Positions 35,198 through 45,649 of a stretch of DNA of 64,000 nt are shown here, piece by piece. The notes under the pieces are model-generated. The model made no database searches. It saw only the letters and a list, made by a program, of their open reading frames with translations, and was not told the DNA's origin. The position numbers and the translations under genes are program-made. The stretch comes from CBDBND01 sp965262665 (GTDB lineage: Bacteria; Pseudomonadota; Alphaproteobacteria; Rhodospirillales; Rhodospirillaceae). The DNA lies in assembly GCA_965262665.1 (NCBI GenBank), contig CBDHFR010000004.1, forward strand, positions 3,472,001-3,536,000. Direction: 5' to 3'. The first letter of the stretch is position 1. Every line of letters begins with the position of its first letter.

Positions 35198-35866
35198 TTA
35201 TTCAGCGGACAAGCGTACCGCCGCCGCCGCCGCCCAGGGGCACAAGGCGCCCGCAATCAGCAGAAAACCACCCAAAACGGCGAACAGGCCGCTGCTGTCA
35301 AAGCCCATGACCGAGGCATCGATGGCGCCGACACCAAAGATCAGAATGGGAATGTAAAGCGGCAAGACCACCAGCGGCATCAGCACCCCCCGGCGCCGTG
35401 CGCCTAAGGTCAACGCCGCGCCCACTGCGCCGATCAAACTGAGGGACGGCGTGCCGAGCAACAGCGCACCGACCATGGGCCAGGTCGATGTACTGGGCAT
35501 CTGCAGAGTGATGCCGAGCAAGGGCGCTAAGACCACCAGTGGCAACCCGGTCGTCAGCCAATGGGCAATCACCTTGGCTGCAACGACGGAGGTGACCGAC
35601 ACAGGGGCCGTCAGCAGAAGATCCAGCACACCATCTGCCTCATCGTCGGCAAACAGATGGTCCAGGGACAGCAGTGCCGACAACAAGGCAGTGACCCACA
35701 GCACACCAGCGCCAATACGAGCCAGTACGCCTGGCTCCGGACCAATACCGAACGGGAACAAGATAACCGTGACGGCAAAAAATCCAGCGACCATCACAGT
35801 GTCCGCCCGCTGCCGGATAGACAAACGGAGATCCCGGCTGATGACGGCAAAGAAGCCGCTCACCAC
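35198..35866 (-). CDS. ccmB: Heme exporter permease CcmB
   Basis: 222 residues of the CcmB family: RDLRLSIRQRADTVMVAGFF, then six hydrophobic segments such as GVLWVTALLSALLSLDHLF, DEADGVLDLLLTAPVSVTSV (the conserved DGxLDLLLxxP loop) and PLLGITLQMP. With CcmA it forms the ATP-driven part of the System I cytochrome c maturation machinery, which prepares heme for attachment to CxxCH motifs such as the one at 13 kb. Its start overlaps the ccmA stop by 7 bases. ccmC, ccmD and later genes are absent; an ISAs1 copy begins 15 bases after ccmB. Confidence 0.93.
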   Translation of the reverse strand: MVSGFFAVISRDLRLSIRQRADTVMVAGFFAVTVILFPFGIGPEPGVLARIGAGVLWVTALLSALLSLDHLFADDEADGVLDLLLTAPVSVTSVVAAKVIAHWLTTGLPLVVLAPLLGITLQMPSTSTWPMVGALLLGTPSLSLIGAVGAALTLGARRRGVLMPLVVLPLYIPILIFGVGAIDASVMGFDSSGLFAVLGGFLLIAGALCPWAAAAAVRLSAE

Positions 35867-36513
35867 ATCACCGCCTCGGCTGGTGCCGTGTAAGTCGCCA
35901 TATCGATCGTCAATGCTGGCGTGAAAGGTGGGGGCTGATGTGTGGCCAATACAACGAGACCACCCTGGTTAACATGGTCTTCCATCAAGCCATCGATGCG
36001 GGTGACATTGTCTGCATCAAGAGCGGTGTAGGGCTCGTCCAAGATCCATAGCGGCGCATAACCAATGGCCAGCCGGGCCAATCCCACCCGCCGCCGCCAT
36101 CCCGCCGACAGCATGTCGACGGGCATGTCGGCCATGGGCGAGAGCGCCAGGCTGTCCATGGCAGCGTCAACAGAGCCAATGGATGTGCCGTAGACCGCGG
36201 CCCAAAAGGTCAAATTTTCCGAGACCGTCAATGCACCTTTAAGTCCGTCGAGATGACTGACAAAGCGGAGGTGTTCCGGTTCGCCCGGGTCCCGCTCAAC
36301 GGTTCCGGCATCTGGTCTTGCTAAGCCGATGAGCAGGCGAAGTAGAGTGGACTTACCGCTGCCGTTGGGTCCGGCAATGACGATGGCTTGTCCGCCCGCA
36401 GCGGAAAACGTCAGTCCGCGAAAAATCAAGCGGCCACCCCGGCGCGCCGCGAGAGCATCAACGCTCAAACGCACCGTCGGTGTTCGGCTCGCTGAAGTCC
36501 CCGTTTCAGACAT
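35860..36513 (-). CDS. ccmA: Heme exporter ATPase CcmA
   Basis: 217 residues from the ATG at 36513. Walker A IAGPNGSGKSTLLRLLIGLA, Q-loop region RFVSHLDGLKGALTVSENL, ABC signature LSAGWRRRVGLARL and Walker B WILDEPYTALD are all present. It is about the usual CcmA length. It supplies the energy for CcmBCD-dependent heme handling. The start codon lies 45 bases from the left end of the IS1595-type transposon, so its native promoter may have been displaced or altered by that insertion. Confidence 0.93.
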   Translation of the reverse strand: MSETGTSASRTPTVRLSVDALAARRGGRLIFRGLTFSAAGGQAIVIAGPNGSGKSTLLRLLIGLARPDAGTVERDPGEPEHLRFVSHLDGLKGALTVSENLTFWAAVYGTSIGSVDAAMDSLALSPMADMPVDMLSAGWRRRVGLARLAIGYAPLWILDEPYTALDADNVTRIDGLMEDHVNQGGLVVLATHQPPPFTPALTIDMATYTAPAEAVMW

Positions 36514-36761
36514 GGCCGGCACCTTACCCAATCAGAGGTGGAAACCGTCGCAAAAAAAGGGGATTATATACTAGTTTACCCAATGGCCTGTTAATCCCAA
36601 GACTTGGTGTCCAGGTAGACTTTCAGCCCAAAATCAAGTACTCCAAGAACGGTAGTAACGCTTCCTCTCCACGGCACACAAAGGCGCCCCTCAGCGCCAG
36701 GCGCACGGAGTGCCCGGGAGCCGGGTGGCTGTTACCACCCCTCGTTAGAAAGGGCATAACT

Positions 36762-36836
36762 ATGCCAAAGAAAACGAGGAAGATTGGTCGAGATGCCAAG
36801 ACCGGGGAGTTTATCCCGGTTAAGGAAGCACAATGA
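36762..36836 (+). CDS. Passenger mini-protein with a KTGEFIPV tail
   Basis: 24 residues: MPKKTRKIGRDAKTGEFIPV plus KEAQ, preceded by AGAAAGGG at a good spacing. The RDAKTGxFIPV motif is a common short tail in small DNA-binding or antitoxin-like proteins. It is lysine-rich and has no other domain. The two inverted GC hairpins upstream (near 36690 and 36721-36740) might form a leader. Expression is plausible but unproven. Confidence 0.45.
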   Translation: MPKKTRKIGRDAKTGEFIPVKEAQ

Positions 36837-37030
36837 CGGCCGAACACGACCGTCGTTGAGACCATAAGGAAGCCGAAACCGAGAGGAAGTAAGTAGAAGC
36901 TCCAGGGGGCGGAGGTTTGAAAAATCTCCACCCTTTCCTATGCAAACACATACAATCTCTGATGAGTCCGCACAAGAATCTTTTAGCGAGAATTGTTAAT
37001 TGCTATCCCCCATCCCTTGTATAACAGACG
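36837..37030. terminator. Hairpin-rich spacer within the transposon
   Basis: This region follows the mini-protein. Near 36907-36935 GGAGGTTTGAAAAATCTCC forms a hairpin and is followed by a pyrimidine-rich tail (ACCCTTTCCT), a possible weak rho-independent terminator. Another small ACGG/CCGT stem sits at about 36836-36855. No further coding frame is seen. Confidence 0.4.
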
Positions 37031-37183
37031 TTAATCAGTTTTGTTCTCTTCGGTCTCTTGGACCTTTTCCACCTTTTTTAGAAAGTCCCATTCCTTCTTG
37101 GGCGGACCCTGCATGATGGCGCGGGCGATGTTCTCTGGCGTGTCAGGGATAGGCTCAATGTCGGAACGACGCGGCTTAGGCAT
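37031..37183 (-). CDS. Small conserved passenger protein (NIARAIMQGPPKKEW type)
   Basis: 50 residues from the ATG at 37183 (MPKPRRSDIEPIPDTPENIA), preceded by GGATCC-like purines. The pattern P-x-D-x-x-P-I-x-D-T-P-E-N-I-A-x-A-I-x-x-x-P-P-K-K-E-W is frequent in short hypothetical proteins of alphaproteobacteria and cyanobacteria. A longer frame begins 42 bases upstream, but the conserved motif starts at MPKP. The direction is opposite to its neighbours and no function is known. Confidence 0.6.
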   Translation of the reverse strand: MPKPRRSDIEPIPDTPENIARAIMQGPPKKEWDFLKKVEKVQETEENKTD

Positions 37184-37251
37184 CTTGGGATCCCCTTCTC
37201 TAAGTAGAAGCCATGATATAACCAAAGGCTAAGAGCTGGAAGGGGGGAATT

Positions 37252-37548
37252 ATGCACAAAGTAATATTCATGGGAGTAGCTGTCCTGACAATTGCGGGCT
37301 CTGGGAATGCCTTGGCAGATCACAAGTCATGGATCATATGTCCAAAAGAGGCGTTTGAATCGATTATTGAATCGGTTATTGAGGATTCAGGTCACGCCGA
37401 TTTATCCGCAGCTCTTAGAAAGCGATATTGTTACGACCTAACTATGCCTCACGTGTTGCCCTCAAAACATTCCGCAGATGATCCAGAGTGGATCATCCCA
37501 TATGACGGAAACGAATGGATTGCTCTGGAAGTAAAGAACAAGGAGTGA
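37252..37548 (+). CDS. Secreted passenger protein, unknown
   Basis: 98 residues with a good site (AAGGGGGGAATT) before the ATG. The N-terminus MHKVIFMGVAVLTIAGSGNA is a signal peptide with cleavage near ALA-D. The mature part has two Cys residues (WIICPKEAFESII and RKRYCYDLTMPHV) that might form a disulfide. No family is recognised. The stop overlaps the next frame's GTG, a possible translational link. Confidence 0.55.
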   Translation: MHKVIFMGVAVLTIAGSGNALADHKSWIICPKEAFESIIESVIEDSGHADLSAALRKRYCYDLTMPHVLPSKHSADDPEWIIPYDGNEWIALEVKNKE

Positions 37549-37757
37549 AAAAAAGAGGGCCTCCGCAAACCCCACAGAGCCTAGCCTATTTGGCAAGCCG
37601 GACAAGGAATCTGGCTAGAAGGCCAGGGCTTGAGTGGAAACGACGAGAATACGCTCTAGATCTTGCCGATGTATTAGATGACTGCTCCAGAAGTTGGTTC
37701 GCAACAAAAGCAAGGTGCTTCAAATGGCGGAAGGCACCTCCGTCGAACGAAGCATAA
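37545..37757 (+). CDS. Basic small passenger protein, unknown
   Basis: A GTG overlapping the previous stop (GTGA) opens a 70-residue frame: VKKRGPPQTPQSLAYLASRT, LARRPGLEWKRREYALDLAD and FATKARCFKWRKAPPSNEA. It is strongly basic with many Arg, Lys and Trp. The overlap and AAGGA upstream suggest a real gene, but low codon evidence keeps this tentative. The next frame begins inside its 3' end. Confidence 0.35.
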   Translation: MKKRGPPQTPQSLAYLASRTRNLARRPGLEWKRREYALDLADVLDDCSRSWFATKARCFKWRKAPPSNEA

Positions 37758-37974
37758 AGTGAAAACTGGTAAACCCTACACACCGTTGTTCTTTCATATG
37801 ACATTAGAGGACACTGAGGAAAATCGTGTTCTCTTCCGTAAGATGGTGGAAGAGGCACCTTCACACGTGCATTATTGTGTCCACTTCGAAGGTGAACACG
37901 ACGAAGAGAGGCCAACCATTTGGGACAGAGAGCCAGCCTTCTGGGAGAGAATAATAGGTTGGATTAAGCGTTAA
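37678..37974 (+). CDS. Small acidic passenger protein, unknown; start uncertain
   Basis: 98 residues as annotated from the first ATG; GTG at about 37759 or the ATG at 37798 (MTLEDTEENRVLFRKMVEEA) could be the true start. The C-terminal part has SHVHYCVHFEGEHDEERPTI and REPAFWERIIGWIKR. The first 27 codons overlap the basic frame and look non-coding. No family recognised. A strong hairpin follows at 37988. Confidence 0.45.
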   Translation: MTAPEVGSQQKQGASNGGRHLRRTKHKVKTGKPYTPLFFHMTLEDTEENRVLFRKMVEEAPSHVHYCVHFEGEHDEERPTIWDREPAFWERIIGWIKR

Positions 37975-37987
37975 GCACCATAAACAG

Positions 37988-38018
37988 AGCCCCGCCTGGA
38001 TAGGCCAGACGGGGCTCA
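37988..38018 (+). terminator. GC-rich hairpin between passenger genes
   Basis: AGCCCCG with CTGG, a short loop, then CCAG and CGGGGCT make an 11-pair stem with single-base bulges. No T-run follows, so it may act as an attenuator, a processing site or a terminator needing Rho. It stands between the acidic passenger gene and the last passenger gene, whose GGAG site lies soon after. Confidence 0.55.
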
Positions 38019-38041
38019 GACTCACAAGAAGGAGATTTCTT

Positions 38042-38338
38042 ATGAGCCAAGAGAGACAACACTTTAAAGATAATAATGTATATTTGTTTCTGGGAATTGT
38101 CTCAAGAACGATAGAACCTTCAACCCAACCTCAGTCCCTTCCTCAACGACACGCTTTGATTCGGGCGATAGAGGAAGGGGTTCGTAGCGTCCGGTCCCCT
38201 GAAGGCCTTCGGGGGACTGTTCCTCTGAACGAAGAGGATCACGTTCAGTTGGAGGAGATGTTGAGTATTTTTCGCAATCTTCATCTCGACCTTCCGTTGC
38301 ATGTGGCCGCAGACAGTCAGCAGAGTGAGATTCATTAG
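38042..38338 (+). CDS. Passenger protein, unknown
   Basis: 98 residues starting ATG 38042 with AAGGAGATTT just upstream, an excellent ribosome site. The protein reads MSQERQHFKDNNVYLFLGIV and later LRGTVPLNEEDHVQLEEMLS; it is mostly helical and polar, without signal peptide or membrane segments. No relation to a known family is apparent. Its strong ribosome site makes it the most convincing of the passenger genes. Confidence 0.6.
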   Translation: MSQERQHFKDNNVYLFLGIVSRTIEPSTQPQSLPQRHALIRAIEEGVRSVRSPEGLRGTVPLNEEDHVQLEEMLSIFRNLHLDLPLHVAADSQQSEIH

Positions 38339-38437
38339 AAGTGGACATAGCAGAGCACTCTCTGATGTTAGAGAAATTGCTCCGCGTTTTTGTTCCGTCT
38401 CTGTGCTTGCAGGCTCGTGAGACGGATATGTGAGAGG

Positions 38438-39409
38438 CTAACTCCTAGCCCCAGAACTCAGCCCGTTATCCTCTATTAGGTCTTTGTACATCAAACGTTT
38501 TCCGACCATCCTTTTTGCGATACCCACCATTTGGTCAATGGTGTCGGCCTCGCGGGCATTATGACGGCCAGCAAACTCCCTCACGTAACGATCTAAATGT
38601 TTCGGGCTCATCTTGTGGAATGTGCCCTTGTGAGCGCGTTTTAGCATACTCCAGAAGCTCTCGATCCCTTGGGTATGTGCTTCATCACCCCTGACGTATT
38701 CACCTATGCTGTGACGGACGCTCTCATGGTCGTAATCCATACCCTGATAGCCGCTATGATCGTCTGTAAACACCTTGGCTCCAGCTTTGGTGTGATCGGA
38801 CACGAATCCCCGAAGGGTGTCAGCGTCTGTATTGTCAACCACTGTGGCGCTGACTTGGTTGGTGGAGCGGTCTTTCGCGCCAACAACGATAGCTTTGTCG
38901 GCAGTACCGCGTCCTTTAAGGGTCTTGCGTTTAGACCTGGGCATATTCTTGCGCCGTCCGCCCATGTAAGTTTCATCGACCTCTACCGGCCCTTCAAATT
39001 TGGTTTTATCGTCTTGCCACGTTTCACGGATTCTATTTGCTAAGAACCAAGCGCTTTTCTGCGAGATCCCAAGATCACGGTGCAGCTTCAAGGAAGAGAC
39101 ACTTTTCAGGCTTGTAGCAAGCAGATAGATGGCAATGGCCCAGGTCTGCAGACCGAGCGGTGAATTGTGCATCAAGCTATTGGTCTTGACGCTGAAATCC
39201 TTCCGGCAATCCCTGCAGCGGTACGGCTGGGGCTTGCGTGTTTTGCGCTCCTGGATGTTGAAAGAGCCGCAAACTGGGCAATACACCCCATCCGGCCAAA
39301 GGGTTTCCATAAACCAACGTTCTGCTGTTTCATCGTCAGGAAACAAGCGGTTGATTTGAACGATTGAAAGTCCCTTGCGAAAGCTCTTACCCGGTCCCTT
39401 TTTGGCCAT
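38438..39409 (-). CDS. IS1595-family (ISXO2-like) transposase
   Basis: 323 residues. An N-terminal zinc ribbon (CPVCGSFNIQE and YRCRDCRKDFSV, residues about 45-70) is followed by an ISXO2-like DDE domain: FEGPVEVDETYMGGRRKNMP (first Asp), KVFTDDHSGYQGMDYDHESV (second Asp) and HTQGIESFWSMLKRAHKGTF in the third acidic position, with RHNAREADTIDQM at the C-terminus. It mobilises the flanking 23-bp-ended unit. No frameshift or missing catalytic residue is seen, so the element may be active. Confidence 0.93.
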   Translation of the reverse strand: MAKKGPGKSFRKGLSIVQINRLFPDDETAERWFMETLWPDGVYCPVCGSFNIQERKTRKPQPYRCRDCRKDFSVKTNSLMHNSPLGLQTWAIAIYLLATSLKSVSSLKLHRDLGISQKSAWFLANRIRETWQDDKTKFEGPVEVDETYMGGRRKNMPRSKRKTLKGRGTADKAIVVGAKDRSTNQVSATVVDNTDADTLRGFVSDHTKAGAKVFTDDHSGYQGMDYDHESVRHSIGEYVRGDEAHTQGIESFWSMLKRAHKGTFHKMSPKHLDRYVREFAGRHNAREADTIDQMVGIAKRMVGKRLMYKDLIEDNGLSSGARS

Positions 39410-39492
39410 TCCTACCTCCCTTTTTATGGGAAGTAGTTTACCCGAAAATTTAGTGCTGTCAAGTATTTTGGGTAAACTAGTATATAATCCCC

Positions 39493-39843
39493 AAAATAAA
39501 GGGCGGCCGGCGTTCCCAAAGGACGGGGGAGGGGTGACTGGAACCGGCCGCCGAGTGGTGCAGTCTTAATGCAGCCCGGTCGGGGAAGACCCTGGCTGCA
39601 TGACCGGTCCGATGCGCTGTTCGTATACGGGCCGGTCTGCGCTGACCCTTAGTGGGCGCCTGGAATGTGGCGACATTAGGGTCAAGGCACTGACCTAAAT
39701 CTGACGGTGATACCCTCGGAACACCACCCTAGTGGACAACCCCCTGGACAACAAAAGGGGGATGTGGATGATGCCGCAAAAGCCAGGCACAGTGCATAAT
39801 TGCCTGTTCAAAAACCTAAAACGCATCACAAGGGGACGCAGCC
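39493..39843 (+). ncRNA. Structured acnA upstream region, candidate small RNA or leader
   Basis: This 351-base gene-free stretch is unusually rich in complementary arms: GGCGGCCGG with CCGGCCGCC (39501-39552), TGCAGCC with GGCTGCA (39576-39600), ACCGGTCC with GGGCCGGT (about 39602-39636), and several further pairs to about 39745. CCCCC/GGGGG arms near 39740-39763 make a final stem. The pairing density and size (about 200-250 bases) fit a stable RNA or a leader, for example a 6S-like RNA, but I cannot match any family motif. acnA starts after AAGGGGACGC. Confidence 0.35.
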
Positions 39844-42537
<2,694 letters not shown>

Positions 42538-42558
42538 GCATTTATAGGGCAGGTCCCT

Positions 42559-43408
42559 ATGACCGACCCTGCCGTCCCGGGCGTCACGCGCCACTACGTC
42601 ACCATCGGGCAGCGGCAACTGCACTATCGCCGCGCCGGGTCCGGCCCACCGTTGATTGCGCTGCACCGTTTGCCGCGATCATCAAAAGATCTGTTGCCGT
42701 TTATGCAGACGGCCATGGACCGGTTCACGGTGATCGCCCCGGACATGGCCGGCTACGGCAATTCGTTTTCACATGACTCCGATCCTCAATCCCTGTCGCC
42801 CTACGCCGACGACTTAAACGCGTTGCTCAATGCCCTTGGCTTGTCCCAAGTCCTTGTCCACGGGGAACAAGCGGGCGCGGCCATGGCTTTGACCTATGCG
42901 GTTGAGCACCCGGACCGGGTGGCGGCCCTCGCGGCCTAGGATTTGGACCTACCCAGCGCCCTTGATCTTCCGCCCAGCGCCAAGAACCCTTTGCCGCCTT
43001 TCGAACCCAAATGGGACGGCAGCCATCTGGCCTGGCTGTGGGCGATGCTGCGGGAACAGACCGCTTTTCATCCCTAGCATACATCGATACTGGACACCCG
43101 GGTAGATGCCGATATGCCTGATCCCGATGAGCTACAGAACCGCGTGGTCCAGTTTCTCACCGGAGGTCACCATGGCCGGGGGTATGCAGTCGGTTACGGC
43201 GTTGCCCGGACATTTGGGGCTGCAGACATTTTCGAAGCGGTTGCCTGTCCGACACGCATCACCGCGCGACAGCGGCACGGCGGGGACGACCCCTGGCGGG
43301 GTAGCCGCCGTGGACGCCGCCCCCTTGTGCCGTTTTCAATATATCGATGAAGATTTCACCCAGTGGGGGTTGAGCTTTCTGCCCTTCCTGGAGGAGGCAG
43401 ACGGTTAA
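42559..43408 (+). pseudogene. Alpha/beta-hydrolase pseudogene with Gln in the nucleophile position
   Basis: The first 126 residues are an alpha/beta-hydrolase N-terminus (HYRRAGSGPPLIALHRLPRS, PDMAGYGNSFSHDSDPQSLS) with the elbow GEQAG (residues 102-106). Amber codons in the same frame follow at 42937-42939 and about 43075. The frame then reads MPDPDELQNRVVQFLTGGHH to 43350, and the true C-terminus (YIDEDFTQWGLSFLPFLEEA) lies in another frame ending at 43408. Two stops and a frameshift mean it is dead. It belongs to the non-Ser family seen at 7.1 and 19.1 kb. Confidence 0.75.
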
Positions 43409-43570
43409 GACAATGCGTCAGTCGGATCTTTGCGCCGGTCCGCGCGTCTGATTCATCAATGTTAATAACTGGCGGCGTCTTTTCAGGGAAAACGGGGATA
43501 GCCCCGCAACCTTTTCAGCCAAAACGCGTTTCTTTCCATAAATCATGATAAAAGTTTCGACTATGATCTA

Positions 43571-44736
43571 ATACCAGCGGTCGTTGAGATTGATTCTCTT
43601 TTAGGGATTCCCCACGGCGCAATGATGTGATTCATAGAAAGCCGGCTTTAAATGGAGGATTTGATGTCGGCGAAGATCCCGTTGCGAACGGACTATGACG
43701 CGGTCCAAGCGCGGGCCTTGGCGCGCAAAGCGACAGATCCCAATCAGGTGCGCCGCCTTCTGGCGATTGCGGCGGTTTATGATGACATGAACCGTAGGGA
43801 TGCGGCGGCGGTTGGCGGCATGGACCGCCAGAGCCTGCGCGACTGGGTGTACCGGTTCAATCAGGCAGGCCCCGAGGGCCTGCACGACCACAAATCTCCC
43901 GGCGCGGTTCCGCAGCTGACGGCGGTGGAGAGGGTGGCGTTGGCGGAGATCGTCGAGGCGGGGCCGGACAGCGACGGCGTCGTGCGCTGGCGCCGGCTCG
44001 ACCTCAAGGAGGTTATCCGGGACCGCTTCGGGGTGGAGTATCACGAGCGCTCGGTCTCGCGCCTGCTGCACGATCTCGGCTTCTCGCACATGAGCGCCCG
44101 GGTGCGCCATCCGGGCCAAGATGCGGCAATGCTGGAGACGTTTAAAGAAACTTCCCCCGGGCGCTCGCCGCGGCGGTAGCCCACCTGCCGCCCGCAACGC
44201 CGGTCGAGCTGTGGTGGCAAGACGAGATGCGCCTTGGCCAGAAGAACGGCATCGTCCGGCAGTGGGCGCGCACCGGCAGCCGTCCGCGTCAGCCCAAGGA
44301 CCAGCGCTACCAGAGCGCCTATCTGTTCGGCGCCGTCTGCCCGGCGCGCGGTACCGGTGCGGCCGTGGCGATGCCGTTCGCCGGCACCCATGCCATGCCG
44401 GCCCATCTCGAAGAGATTAGCCGCACCGTCGCCGACGGCTCACACGCCGTCCTCCTCATGGACCGCGCCGGCTGGCACACCACCACCGAATTGGAGTTCC
44501 CCGACAACATCACGCCGCTGTTCCTGCCGCCCAGATCGCCGGAGCTGAACCCGGCCGAAAACATCTGGCAGTACCTGCGCCAGACCTACCTGTCGCACCG
44601 CGTCTTCGACAGTTACGAAGACATCGTCGATGCGGCATGCCACGCCTGGAACAAGCTCATCGACAAGCCCTCGAAAATCATGTCGATTGGTATGCGCAAA
44701 TGGGCACACGAAGGTCAAATTCAATGACCGTTGGTA
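43571..44736 (+). mobile_element. IS630-family element (type 3)
   Basis: Imperfect inverted repeats, TACCAGCGGTCGTTGAG on the left and TACCAACGGTCATTGAA read from the right on the other strand, lie next to TA-rich edges (43569-43570 and near 44737-44738). One transposase gene with a frame change fills it. It lies between a decayed hydrolase and the DUF1223 gene, breaking the acnA-DUF1223 neighbourhood. Confidence 0.78.
43664..44727 (+). pseudogene. IS630 transposase (type 3), frameshifted
   Basis: MSAKIPLRTDYDAVQARALA starts the first frame, whose helix-turn-helix part (RRDAAAVGGMDRQSLRDWVY) is followed by RFGVEYHERSVSRLLHDLGF and ends near 44179. Reading after a +1 change near 44145-44155 gives NFPRALAAAVAHLPPATPVE, WQDEMRLGQKNGIVRQWART (first Asp), LLMDRAGWHTTTELEFPDNI (second Asp) and LPPRSPELNPAENIWQYLRQ (Glu), ending 44727. 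All catalytic residues survive. The change may be a mutation rather than programmed frameshifting, as +1 is unusual for the family. Confidence 0.82.
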
Positions 44737-44766
44737 TAACATGTCGCTTGGGGAAGGGACCGCACA

Positions 44767-45630
44767 ATGCACAAAAAACCCCCCGGGCCGGCCAAAAAAC
44801 AGCGGAAGGTTTTCTCCATAAGAAAGCCGCTCTGTTTTTGGATTGCCTTGGCTCTTGTCGCTTTCGGACTGCCTGCCGGTTGGGCGCAGGCCGATGACTC
44901 ACATCTCCGTGAATCTTTTGGGTCACCGCTCACGCTGGTGGAGCTCTATACGTCGCAGGGATGTTCTTCCTGCCCGCCGGTCGACGCTTTCCTTCGTGAC
45001 TTATCGGATCGCAAAGATGTCCTCACCCTGTCCTTTCATGTGGACTACTGGAACAACGAAGATTGGAAGGATCCGTTCTCCCGCAAATCTTTTAGCCTCA
45101 AGCAGCAGGCGTATCAGAGAACACTTGATACGGCCTACATCTACACGCCGCAGATGGTCGTTTCCGGACAATACGCAGTACCTGGTGGTCAGCGGGACGC
45201 TGTTTTGGAAGCCATTAAGGAAACCACAAATCTGAGTTCTGGAGGAACACAGCTGTCACTGTCCGGTTTAGAAAACGACCATATCGCCATTGCCGTATCT
45301 GCTAATCCCAACACAATTCGGGCAACGATTTACGCCGCCGTCTTCAATTCCCAGCAGATAACGCGTGTAAAAGGTGGAGAAAATCGCGGACGCATCCTCA
45401 GGAAAGTCAATGTAGTCAAGCGCTTGATCCCGATCTCGACTTACACTGGTGACGGGCATAAGTTTACCTTCGCGTTGAAGGATCTGGACGCGTCTCCTTA
45501 CGACGGCGTAGCGGTGTTCTTGCAGACCGACAACCTGGGCCCTGTTTTGGCTGCCTCTGCCTTGTCTCCGCGCCCTATTCAGTCGGCTCAAGTTAAGCCT
45601 CCCGAGCCGGACTCCGCCGCGCTTCAATAA
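44767..45630 (+). CDS. DUF1223 thioredoxin-like exported protein
   Basis: 287 residues. A long basic N-terminus leads to a signal segment (FWIALALVAFGLPAGWAQA). The family core starts LTLVELYTSQGCSSCPPVDA, where CSSC is the thioredoxin-like motif, then VLTLSFHVDYWNNEDWKDPF, and ends near GVAVFLQTDNLGPVLAAS. DUF1223 proteins are common exported alphaproteobacterial proteins of unknown activity, often next to acnA; the CxxC suggests redox or disulfide work. It is convergent with htpG, with 19 bases between the stops. Confidence 0.88.
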   Translation: MHKKPPGPAKKQRKVFSIRKPLCFWIALALVAFGLPAGWAQADDSHLRESFGSPLTLVELYTSQGCSSCPPVDAFLRDLSDRKDVLTLSFHVDYWNNEDWKDPFSRKSFSLKQQAYQRTLDTAYIYTPQMVVSGQYAVPGGQRDAVLEAIKETTNLSSGGTQLSLSGLENDHIAIAVSANPNTIRATIYAAVFNSQQITRVKGGENRGRILRKVNVVKRLIPISTYTGDGHKFTFALKDLDASPYDGVAVFLQTDNLGPVLAASALSPRPIQSAQVKPPEPDSAALQ

Positions 45631-45649
45631 CCTCTAACCATATACAAGA

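Larger units (their letters stand above)
36559..39492. mobile_element. IS1595-type transposon with passenger genes
   Basis: Perfect 23-bp inverted repeats bound the unit (36559-36581 and 39470-39492, outer ends GGGGATTATATACTAG). The transposase gene is at the right end, reading leftward, and about 1.9 kb on the left carries at least five small genes of low GC relative to the surrounding chromosome. The two flanks (CAAAAAAA and AAAATAAA) are similar but not identical, so an 8-bp target duplication is possible but not proven. It separates ccmA from the acnA leader. Confidence 0.9.

Noticed and set aside
43571..44736. Programmed frameshifting between two IS630 frames.
   Set aside because: The needed shift is +1 without a canonical slippery site, while IS frameshifting is normally -1; a mutation is simpler.
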